The translations under genes were made by a program, and so were the position numbers. DNA of 5,864 bases from assembly GCF_035508675.1 (NCBI RefSeq), contig NZ_DATJMN010000229.1, forward strand, positions 1-5,864. Reading direction: 5' to 3'. Numbering within the stretch: position 1 is the first letter of the stretch; every line of letters starts with the position of its first letter. Below the pieces are notes generated by a model that saw nothing but the letters and a program-made list of their open reading frames with translations, ran no database searches and was not told the origin of the DNA. Positions 1 to 5,794 of this stretch are shown here, in pieces. The DNA is from Dyella_B sp035508675 (lineage in GTDB: Bacteria; Pseudomonadota; Gammaproteobacteria; Xanthomonadales; Rhodanobacteraceae).

Positions 1-150
1 TCCTGTTCCGCTACCAAGCCGTCCCGTACCGAAGTGACGCTGAGTTGCATACGCGCTTGCCGGAAGCATCCACCATGAGACAGGCGGAGCATGGTCCAAC
101 AAGGCATCGCAGGCCGAAGTGAAGATGCGGCTGGCGGGCTCGGTTATGGC
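1..150. other. Left-edge region without an assignable gene
   Basis: No complete gene is supported here. On the plus strand, the frame beginning at base 3 is open from the window edge to a TGA at 120-122. It would encode the last 39 residues of something that starts outside the window. The first part of that peptide (RYQAVPYRSDAELHTRL) loosely recalls the region after the helix-turn-helix of IS3-type OrfB transposases, where an Arg-Tyr-Gln start and an Asp-Ala-x-Leu-x-x-Arg-Leu pattern are common. The rest does not keep the expected pattern and the frame ends early, so at best it is a decayed fragment. The resemblance is from memory and weak. A minus-strand frame across 11-205 runs through the palindrome and looks like chance. 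Confidence 0.25.
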
Positions 151-216
151 CGTAGCCTGGGATGAAATCCCAGCATGGATTGGCATGGCGAGGCTGGGAT
201 TGCATCCCAGCCTACG
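151..216. repeat. Twin-hairpin palindrome (REPIN-like intergenic repeat)
   Basis: Two hairpins lie head to head. The left one has a 7-base stem (157-163 with 167-173) and a 3-base loop. The right one has a perfect 10-base stem (191-200 with 204-213) and a 3-base loop. The two halves are also inverted copies of each other: 151-174 matches the reverse complement of 193-216 at 22 of 24 positions. This nested organisation is typical of REPIN elements, which are pairs of inverted REP palindromes mobilised by RAYT transposases and common between genes in gammaproteobacteria. It starts 14 bases beyond the stop codon of the minus-strand operon, so it would form the 3' end structure of that mRNA. There is no T-run, so it is not a standard intrinsic terminator. 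Family membership is inferred and would need genome-wide copies. Confidence 0.75.
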
Positions 217-230
217 GAGCCCGGCACAAG

Positions 231-1535
231 CTAGAGCTGCTTGCGTCGCTCCGCCACGTCGTCCGGCGTGACCGTGCCCTGCTTGTTGCCGAAATGCCCG
301 ATCACGTAATTGCTGAGCGCCGCCAATTCCGTATTCGAATACGCATCGCCGAAGCTCGGCATGAACACGCTGGCACCATCACCGTGCAGGCTGGAGCCAT
401 GCAGCAGGATCTGCGTGACATTGGTGCCGCGCACGTCGTTCACGCCACGTGAACCAAGCAAGGACGCATACGGCGTCTGCTGGCCTTTGCCGTTCCACTG
501 GTGGCAACTGGCGCAGGCGCCTTCGAACAGTTTCAAGCCCTGGGTGTCCGCGTGCGCGTCGCCGCCGGGCGCGTAATCGCTGGAAGCCAAGGCAGGGGCA
601 GGTTTTGGATCGACGGCAATCGGGTCCTTGCCGGCGCGCGCCGGCACGCTGCGCAGGTAGGCGATCAATGCGCCGGTATCGGCGGGCTGCAGGAAGCGCA
701 GGCTGTTTTCCACCGCCTCGGCCATCGGGCCGGAGGCCGAGCCATGGCCGTCGGCATGTCCCGTGCTGAGGTAGCTGGCAAGCTCGCCATCGCTCCACGC
801 GTCGATGCCATGCACGGGATCGGCGGTGATGTTGTAGGCGCGCCAGCCTTGCAGCACCGCGCCGGACAGATCCTGCTTGCGGTCCAGCGCAAAGGCGAAG
901 TTGCGCGGCGTGTGGCATTCCGCGCAATGCCCCAGCGCAGTGGCCAGGTATTTACCGCTGTTCCACTGCGGGGATTGCGAAGCATCCGGCTGGAAGCGCT
1001 GGCTCTTGAAAAACGCAGCATTCCAGAAGCCAAGCGTCCAGCGCTGGTTGTACGGGAAGGAAAGCTCGTTTTTGCGATTCGGCTGTGCAACCTTGGGCAG
1101 GCTGAAAAGATAAGCCTTGATCGCCAGCACGTCGTCGCGGCTCAGCTGCGTGTAGGAGGTATACGGAAACGCCGGATACAGATGCTCGCCGTGCTTGCCG
1201 ATGCCGTCGTGCAGCGCACGCACGAACTCGTCGTCGCTCCAACTGCCGATGCCGTCGGTTTCATCCGCGGTGATGTTGGATGAGTACAGGGTGCCGAACG
1301 GCAGGCGGAACGGCACGCCGCCGGCAAAGGCTTTGCCGGAGCCCGGCACGGTATGGCAGGCGGCGCAGTCGGCGGCCTTGGTGAGGTATTCACCGCGCGC
1401 AAGCACTGCGGCCGTGGTCGGCGCGCCGGCCAGCGCCGGCGAGGTGCCGGCGGACGTATCGGAGCGGTTCAAATACAGATACACGCCCGTACCCACCAGC
1501 AGCAGGATCACGATCGTGAGCAGCAAGCGTCTCAT
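231..1535 (-). CDS. Membrane-anchored tri-haem cytochrome c, electron-transfer subunit of a molybdenum hydroxylase
   Basis: The 434-residue protein starts with a basic MRR and a hydrophobic segment (about residues 4-22), which is an uncleaved anchor or signal peptide that places it on the periplasmic side. Three CxxCH haem-binding motifs are visible: C57-AA-CH61, C204-AE-CH208 and C341-AS-CH345, one per cytochrome c domain. Likely sixth ligands are M271 for haem 2 and M392 (in FMPSF) for haem 3. At the usual position for haem 1 the sequence is PAFPY, with F123 where the alcohol dehydrogenase cytochromes have Met. Length and architecture fit the tri-haem cytochrome subunits of membrane alcohol, gluconate and aldehyde dehydrogenases. 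It is last in the operon and its ATG overlaps the large-subunit stop codon by 4 bases, so translation is probably coupled. It should accept electrons from the Fe-S subunit and pass them to the quinone pool or a terminal oxidase. The exact acceptor is not readable. Confidence 0.93.
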   Translation of the reverse strand: MRRLLLTIVILLLVGTGVYLYLNRSDTSAGTSPALAGAPTTAAVLARGEYLTKAADCAACHTVPGSGKAFAGGVPFRLPFGTLYSSNITADETDGIGSWSDDEFVRALHDGIGKHGEHLYPAFPYTSYTQLSRDDVLAIKAYLFSLPKVAQPNRKNELSFPYNQRWTLGFWNAAFFKSQRFQPDASQSPQWNSGKYLATALGHCAECHTPRNFAFALDRKQDLSGAVLQGWRAYNITADPVHGIDAWSDGELASYLSTGHADGHGSASGPMAEAVENSLRFLQPADTGALIAYLRSVPARAGKDPIAVDPKPAPALASSDYAPGGDAHADTQGLKLFEGACASCHQWNGKGQQTPYASLLGSRGVNDVRGTNVTQILLHGSSLHGDGASVFMPSFGDAYSNTELAALSNYVIGHFGNKQGTVTPDDVAERRKQL

Positions 1536-3799
1536 GCGATGTCCCTCCTCTCCTGCGTGGCGACTGATACGACGGATTTGAGTGCATCAGGATTTTGCGC
1601 CAGCAGCGAGCGATCCACCGGCAGCTTGTAAAGACGCACGCCGGTGGCTGCAAAGATGGCATTGGCGAGCGCAGGCGCCGCGATGGCGGTGCCGACTTCA
1701 CCCAGGCCGCCCGGCGGTTCGGCGTTGACCACGCGATGCACTTCCACCACCGGCGTTTCGTTGATGCGCAGCACGCGGTAGTCGTTGAAGTTGCCCTGCT
1801 CGACCGCACCGTTCTTGAACGTGAGTTCGCTGTACAACGCTGCACTGAGCCCGAACAGCACACCGCCTTGCACTTGCGCTTCGATGGAACTGGTATTGAC
1901 GGCAATGCCGACGTCGACCGCCACGACGACTTTGCGCAAGCGCACTTCGCCCTGCGGGGTGACTTCGGTTTCGACGATGGCGCAGACATGGCTGCCGAAC
2001 GGCTCCGCCAGCGCAATGCCGCGACCGACGCGTGGCGGCAAGGCTTGGCTCCAGCCGATTTTCTCCGCGGCCAGATTCAACACGCCAAGCGCACGCGCAT
2101 TCTTCTGCAGCAGCGCGCGGCGGTATTCGAGCGGGTCCTTCTTGGCATGCTGCGCCAGTTCGTCCATGAAGCTTTCCACCACGAACAGGTTGTGCGTGGG
2201 ACCCACGCCGCGCCACCAGCCGACAACGATGCCCGGCGGCATGTCGTGGCGTATCCATTCCACGTGCCCCTTGGGAATGTCGTACGGCAGCTCCACCACG
2301 CATTCCACGGCGTCGCTATCCATGCCGTTCTTGCCCATGGCGCCAGGTGCGAAACGCGCGAGCACGGAGCCACCGCTGGTGCGGTAGCCATACCAGACGG
2401 GACGACCATCGGCATCGAGCACCGCCGAGATAAGGTCGTGATACATCGGACGCATGCGGTCGTGACGAATGTCTTCCTCGCGCGTCCACACCACTTTCAG
2501 CGGATACGGCACCTGCTTGGCGAACGCCACCGCCTGCTCGACCCAGTCGGTTTCCAGGCGACGCCCGAAGCCGCCGCCCAGATACTGGTTGTGCAGCACG
2601 ATTTTCTCGATCGGCAGGCCGGTGATCCTTGCCGCTTCCTGGGCGGCGCGCATGGCCACCTGCGTGCCCGTCCACACCTCGCATTGATCGGGGGTGACGT
2701 GCACGGTGCAATTCATCGGTTCCATCGTCGCGTGCGCAAGCATCGGCGACTGGTATTCCGATTGCACCAGCGTGCCTTGCGGGCGCTCACCATCATCGCG
2801 CGCCACGACGCCTTTGCCGGTGCGCGCGGTGTCGGCGATGGCATCCTGCAATTGCTGCGTGGTGAGATTGGCGTTCTCGCCGAGGTTCCATTCGATCACC
2901 AGCGCCTGCAAGCCTTGCCTGGCCGCCCAGAAATGCTCGCCCACCACGGCGACGGCGTTGTCCAGGCGCAAGACGTCGACCACGCCCGGCACTTTGCGTG
3001 CGGCCTTGTCGTCGACCGAAACCAGCTTGCCGTTGAAGGTGGGACACGCCATGACGGTGGCGATCTTCATGCCCGGCACGCGCACGTCGATGCCGAATTG
3101 CGTAGCACCTTTCACTTTGTCCGCGGCATCCACGCGCCTGATTGGCTTGCCGATCAGCTTGTAATCCTTGGGATCGGTGAGCTGCACCTTGTCCGGCATC
3201 GGCAGCTTGCCCGCGGTGACGGCCAATTGATTGAAAGTGGCGCTGCGCCCGGATGCCGGGTGATGCACCACACCGCGCTCCACCGTGCAGGTGGCAGGGT
3301 CGACATGCCACTGTATTCCCGCCGCGCTCAGCAGCATGCTGCGCGCTACCGCGCCGGCTTCGCGCAATACCGTCCAGGTGGCGCGCGTGCTGGTGGAACC
3401 GCCGGTGATCTGCCCGCCCAGCGCGGGAATGCCGTACAGCTCGTCGCTGGGCGGCGAATGCTCCACCTTGATCTGGTCCATGCCCACACCGAGTTCTTCG
3501 GCCAGCAGCATGCAGCAACCCGTGTAGATGCCCTGCCCCATTTCCGCGCTAGGCATCACCAGGCGCACCGGGCCTTCGCTGTCGATGCGGATGAAGGCGT
3601 TGGGTGCGAAAGGTGGATTGCCGTCCGCCATCGCGGCGGCGGTATCGCCCGGCTGGCGGCGCGCGCTGATCATCGCCGAGGCGGCGCCGGTGCCGCCCAG
3701 CCACAGGAAAGCGATCGCCAGACCGCTGGATTTCAGCACCTTCCGGCGTTGCAGGTCGACGGCTTCGGCTTGCTCCGGCATGACGGGTTCGATGTTCAT
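1532..3799 (-). CDS. Molybdopterin-binding large subunit of a xanthine dehydrogenase-family hydroxylase (IorB-like), Tat-exported
   Basis: This 755-residue protein hydroxylates or oxidises an unknown N-heterocycle or aldehyde at a molybdenum cofactor. Residues 18-23 (RRKVLK), followed by a hydrophobic stretch ending near ASA at 40-42, form a twin-arginine signal, so the folded complex is exported to the periplasm. Family landmarks in order: MGQG at 87-90 with the following AEEL; HATMEP at 356-361; the cofactor-binding glycine loop GGGFGRR at 408-414; WWRGVG at 528-533, followed by ESFMDELA; QGGVLFGLSAALY at 644-656; and GLGEVG at 698-703. E701 in the last motif matches the catalytic glutamate of xanthine dehydrogenase. 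Length and split-subunit form match isoquinoline 1-oxidoreductase beta subunit and the AldH-type aldehyde dehydrogenases. The gene overlaps its neighbours by ATGA on both sides. The start at 3799 is chosen because it gives a correct Tat signal and has a GGAAGGGG site 7 bases upstream. The frame is open further upstream to 4036, but that part lies inside the small-subunit gene. The substrate is not determined. Confidence 0.95.
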   Translation of the reverse strand: MNIEPVMPEQAEAVDLQRRKVLKSSGLAIAFLWLGGTGAASAMISARRQPGDTAAAMADGNPPFAPNAFIRIDSEGPVRLVMPSAEMGQGIYTGCCMLLAEELGVGMDQIKVEHSPPSDELYGIPALGGQITGGSTSTRATWTVLREAGAVARSMLLSAAGIQWHVDPATCTVERGVVHHPASGRSATFNQLAVTAGKLPMPDKVQLTDPKDYKLIGKPIRRVDAADKVKGATQFGIDVRVPGMKIATVMACPTFNGKLVSVDDKAARKVPGVVDVLRLDNAVAVVGEHFWAARQGLQALVIEWNLGENANLTTQQLQDAIADTARTGKGVVARDDGERPQGTLVQSEYQSPMLAHATMEPMNCTVHVTPDQCEVWTGTQVAMRAAQEAARITGLPIEKIVLHNQYLGGGFGRRLETDWVEQAVAFAKQVPYPLKVVWTREEDIRHDRMRPMYHDLISAVLDADGRPVWYGYRTSGGSVLARFAPGAMGKNGMDSDAVECVVELPYDIPKGHVEWIRHDMPPGIVVGWWRGVGPTHNLFVVESFMDELAQHAKKDPLEYRRALLQKNARALGVLNLAAEKIGWSQALPPRVGRGIALAEPFGSHVCAIVETEVTPQGEVRLRKVVVAVDVGIAVNTSSIEAQVQGGVLFGLSAALYSELTFKNGAVEQGNFNDYRVLRINETPVVEVHRVVNAEPPGGLGEVGTAIAAPALANAIFAATGVRLYKLPVDRSLLAQNPDALKSVVSVATQERRDIA
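1544..1548 (-). promoter_or_regulatory. Ribosome binding site of the cytochrome c gene
   Basis: Read on the minus strand, GGAGG sits within a purine run (AGGAGAGGAGGGAC) and is 8 bases from the ATG at 1535. It lies inside the last codons of the large-subunit gene. It decides the start of the cytochrome gene and supports reinitiation or coupled translation at the ATGA overlap. Confidence 0.8.
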
Positions 3800-4299
3800 G
3801 ATGCAGCCCCTTCCGGCGCGCTGCCGATCGTCTGCAGAATCTCCAGCTTGCCGGTGGCGGCCTGCTTGATCGCCGCGCGAATGCGCACATAGGTGGCGCA
3901 GCGGCAAAGGTTGCCGGACATGGCCGCATCGATGTCGGCGTCGGACGGATTGGGCGTATGCGCCAACAGCGCTGCCGCCGCCATGATCTGGCCGGACTGG
4001 CAATAACCGCATTGCACCACGTCCACGTCCAGCCATGCCTGCTGGATCTTCTGCCCGGCCGGCGTGTTGCCGACGGCCTCGATGGTGGTGATGGCGCGAT
4101 CACCGATGGCGCCTACCGGCAGCACGCACGAGCGCACCGCCTGGCCATCCAGATGCACGGTGCATGCACCGCATTGTGCGATACCGCAACCGAACTTGGT
4201 GCCGGTCAGGCCGATGACATCGCGCAACACCCACAGCAGCGGCATGTCATCGGGGACGTCGACCGGATACGACTGACCGTTGACGGACAAGGACACCAT
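3796..4299 (-). CDS. Two-[2Fe-2S] small subunit of a molybdenum hydroxylase (IorA-like)
   Basis: This 167-residue protein carries electrons from the Mo-cofactor to the cytochrome. Residues 1-80 form a plant-type ferredoxin domain with C38, C43, C46 and C58 (spacing Cx4Cx2Cx11C). The following helical [2Fe-2S]-binding domain has C97-GY-C100 and C132-R-C134. Q96 before C97 (VQCGYCQ) corresponds to the conserved glutamine that contacts the pterin in this family. All eight cluster ligands are present. Length is usual for the separate small subunit of isoquinoline 1-oxidoreductase, CO dehydrogenase CoxS or AldG-type enzymes. It has no signal peptide and would be carried through the Tat system bound to the large subunit. 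It is the first gene of the operon; its TGA overlaps the large-subunit ATG by 4 bases. The start is supported by GGAGG just upstream. The weakly conserved tail after about residue 150 is normal. Confidence 0.96.
   Translation of the reverse strand: MVSLSVNGQSYPVDVPDDMPLLWVLRDVIGLTGTKFGCGIAQCGACTVHLDGQAVRSCVLPVGAIGDRAITTIEAVGNTPAGQKIQQAWLDVDVVQCGYCQSGQIMAAAALLAHTPNPSDADIDAAMSGNLCRCATYVRIRAAIKQAATGKLEILQTIGSAPEGAAS
3807..3814 (-). promoter_or_regulatory. Ribosome binding site of the large-subunit gene
   Basis: GGAAGGGG on the minus strand lies 7 bases before the ATG at 3799, within the end of the small-subunit gene. It selects the start that gives the Tat signal peptide over the longer open frame. 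Confidence 0.75.
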
Positions 4300-4304
4300 G
4301 TAAG

Positions 4305-4309
4305 CCTCC
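4305..4309 (-). promoter_or_regulatory. Ribosome binding site of the small-subunit gene
   Basis: GGAGG on the minus strand is 5 bases from the ATG at 4299, a strong site that fixes the start of the first gene of the operon. Confidence 0.8.
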
Positions 4310-4445
4310 GTACCATGTCAGGCACCGCGTGCATTGTCTGAAACTGCGGGCATTTGCCTAAAGCTCGCCCGCATTCATGGCACACGACGCAATACCAACC
4401 ATGAAGTGCTCGCAAACCCCATGCAGGATGGCGTGAGCGGCAAAG

Positions 4446-4462
4446 CCGTGACACCATCACGG
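4446..4462. promoter_or_regulatory. Candidate operator dyad
   Basis: CCGTGA and TCACGG are perfect 6-base inverted copies separated by five bases, about 150 bases upstream of the operon start codon and some 200 bases upstream of the XdhC-family start. The GTGA-N5-TCAC core is one base tighter than a CRP site and suits a dimeric regulator. It is a short palindrome and could be chance. Confidence 0.25.
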
Positions 4463-4484
4463 TCATCGATTCTGCTCCTATTGT

Positions 4485-4514
4485 TTGTCGACAGTAAAGG
4501 ATGCTCTGATTAAT
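4485..4514 (+). promoter_or_regulatory. Possible promoter of the XdhC-family gene
   Basis: TTGTCG (4485-4490) and ATTAAT (4509-4514) are separated by 18 bases, and each matches the sigma-70 consensus at four of six positions. The putative -10 box lies in the outer end of the inverted repeat's left arm. If real, the transcript would begin around 4521 and include most of the hairpin as its leader. The match is weak. Confidence 0.15.
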
Positions 4515-4659
4515 TCAGCGTAGGTCGCAGCGGCCCTGTGCGTTCGCAGAGCACAGGGCCATTGGCGAAGACAGACTGGTGGTCTGTCGAGACGACGGAC
4601 CGAAGCTATGCGGACTCACAGGGTCGCTGCGGCCTGCGGTGGATTAATCAGAGCATCCT
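4498..4659 (+). repeat. Large imperfect inverted repeat with 17-base perfect ends (MITE-like or leader hairpin)
   Basis: The outermost 17 bases are perfect inverted copies: AGGATGCTCTGATTAAT at 4498-4514 and its complement at 4643-4659. The pairing continues inward with base i opposite base 9157-i and no gaps to 4552/4605. Over 55 positions, 47 are Watson-Crick, five are G-T (all G-U if the plus strand is transcribed) and three are true mismatches (4518, 4541, 4549). The 52-base centre holds another perfect 7-base hairpin (4570-4576 with 4582-4588). There is no transposase and no clear target-site duplication at the edges. Size, perfect ends and hairpin form suit a miniature inverted-repeat element. 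The placement directly before the XdhC-family start also suits a structured mRNA leader. I cannot assign it to a named family. Confidence 0.75.
4532..4560 (+). other. Nested 10-base hairpin inside the left arm
   Basis: GGCCCTGTGC (4532-4541) and GCACAGGGCC (4551-4560) are perfect inverted copies around a 9-base loop. The first half (4532-4541) is also the partner of 4616-4625 in the long stem, so in RNA the two structures would exclude each other. No T-run follows, so it is not a standard intrinsic terminator. Confidence 0.6.
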
Positions 4660-4663
4660 GAAG

Positions 4664-5761
4664 ATGAATTCGGCTTACGAACTGACCACCTTGATGGCAG
4701 CATTGCGCGATCTGCATCGCGAAGCTGCGCCGAAAGCGGCGCTTGCCACGCTGACGCGAACACGCGGCTCCACCTTTCGCCGTCCCGGCACGCGCATGCT
4801 GGTATTAGGCGATGGCCAGGTGGTGTGCGAACTTTCCGGGGGCTGTCCACAGCGCGATATCGTGGCGCGCGCCCTGGAAGTCATCGATAGCGGCGAACCA
4901 CGGCTGGTCGGCTACAACGCGGACTCAGGGCTGGACGTACTGATGGAAATGGGTTGCGGCGGCGAACTGGAAGTGCTGATCGAACCGCTGCGGGCGATCC
5001 ACGATACCGATTTCATCGATGCGCTTTCGCGCTGCCTCGACGAGCGGCGTCCCCTGCACATGGCCACGCTGTTTGCCGCCGATGGCAAAACAGTATTGCC
5101 GCGCAGGCTGGTATGGCATGCAAGCGGCGTGGCTTACGACGCCATCGACGACACGGCGCTGGTACACGCCATCATGTCGCAGGCGCCGGATGTCGCATCG
5201 CGGCGCGCACGCATCTTGAGCTTTGCCGCTGCGCACGGCACGGCCGAGGTGCTGGTGGAAGCGATCGCGCCGCCGCACGCCTTGGTGGTGATCGGCAGCA
5301 GCGCCGCGGCGCGCGCCTTGTTGCCCTTGGCCAGCGCGTTGGGGTGGCATACCACGCTGGTGGATGACGACCCTGTCCGCCTGCGTGCCGCGCATCTGCC
5401 GGCGGGCTTGCACACTGTCTGCGCCACACCGCAGCGACTGATCGACGCCGTGGCGCTGGATGCACACAGTTCGGTAGTGGTGATGACGCACAACCTGGAA
5501 CAGGACATCGCCTATCTTGGTGCTTTGCGCAACGCGCCGGTGGCGTATATCGGTGCGCTGGGTTCACGCGAGCGCGTGGCGCGCATGCGCAGCAGCCCTG
5601 CACTTGATGGTTTGCACGTACATGCGCCGGCTGGCTTGGACATCGGCTCGGAAACGCCAGAGGAGATTGCATTGGCCGTCGCGGCGGAGATCATGGCGGT
5701 GGTGAATCATCGCCATGGTGGCCATTTGCGCGACAACGATGGGGCGATACATCCATCGTAG
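4664..5761 (+). CDS. XdhC/CoxI-family molybdenum-cofactor maturation protein
   Basis: The 365-residue cytoplasmic protein has both parts of the family. The N-terminal XdhC/CoxI domain (about 5-110) shows ALATLTRTRGSTFRRPGTRM, the SGGC motif at 58-61 and GCGG at 97-100 before the LEVLIEPL strand. The C-terminal Rossmann-like domain (about 205-345) shows VVIGS, then VVVMTHN at 271-277, YIGALGSR at 295-302 and GLDIGSETPEEIAL at 324-337. Family members bind the Mo-cofactor, promote its sulfuration or modification, and deliver it to the apo-enzyme. The divergent hydroxylase operon is the obvious client. One oddity: the glycine-rich loop reads GSSAAA at 211-216 where relatives usually have a G-x-G pattern. 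The ATG at 4664 gives a normal N-terminus but lacks a good ribosome binding site. The frame stays open upstream to a GTG at 4538, inside the inverted repeat. M11 (4694) is a second possible start. Confidence 0.9.
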   Translation: MNSAYELTTLMAALRDLHREAAPKAALATLTRTRGSTFRRPGTRMLVLGDGQVVCELSGGCPQRDIVARALEVIDSGEPRLVGYNADSGLDVLMEMGCGGELEVLIEPLRAIHDTDFIDALSRCLDERRPLHMATLFAADGKTVLPRRLVWHASGVAYDAIDDTALVHAIMSQAPDVASRRARILSFAAAHGTAEVLVEAIAPPHALVVIGSSAAARALLPLASALGWHTTLVDDDPVRLRAAHLPAGLHTVCATPQRLIDAVALDAHSSVVVMTHNLEQDIAYLGALRNAPVAYIGALGSRERVARMRSSPALDGLHVHAPAGLDIGSETPEEIALAVAAEIMAVVNHRHGGHLRDNDGAIHPS

Positions 5762-5794
5762 GCCGCCATGAAACACGTCTCCGCCTCAGCGGCA

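Larger units (their letters stand above)
4300..4497. promoter_or_regulatory. Divergent control region between the oxidoreductase operon and the XdhC-family gene
   Basis: This stretch must hold the operon promoter on the minus strand and perhaps that of the XdhC-family gene on the plus strand. I see no convincing sigma-70 pair for the operon. Two inverted repeats stand out. One is 4446-4451 with 4457-4462 (CCGTGA, five bases, TCACGG), a compact dyad of operator size. The other is 4345-4351 with 4367-4373, a 7-base stem that would lie in the 5' leader of the operon mRNA. No regulator gene is in the window. Small open frames cross this stretch but show no family features. Confidence 0.45.

Noticed and set aside
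11..205. A 64-residue minus-strand open frame
   Set aside because: It starts inside the twin-hairpin repeat and has no motif or supporting signal.
151..216. The twin hairpin as a standard intrinsic terminator of the operon
   Set aside because: There is no T-run on either side, and the two-fold inverted layout fits a dispersed repeat better. It may still affect the 3' end.
501..1283. A 260-residue plus-strand open frame opposite the cytochrome gene
   Set aside because: It mirrors the cytochrome coding frame, has no recognisable domain or ribosome binding site, and the opposite frame has three CxxCH motifs.
1595..3892. A 765-residue open frame on the plus strand opposite the large-subunit gene
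   Set aside because: It is the antisense shadow of a high-GC gene: rich in His, Arg and Ala, without any family motif, while the minus-strand frame has every expected hydroxylase motif.
4206..4466. An 86-residue minus-strand open frame reaching across the control region
   Set aside because: It overlaps the small-subunit gene out of frame and has no family features; the small-subunit start has a strong ribosome binding site.
4532..4570. The GGCCCTGTGC hairpin as a rho-independent terminator
   Set aside because: The stem is strong but no run of T follows; the next bases are ATTGGCGAAG.
4538..4663. N-terminal extension of the XdhC-family protein from the GTG at 4538
   Set aside because: The extra 42 residues are encoded entirely by the inverted-repeat element, resemble nothing in the family, and the protein is already full length from 4664.
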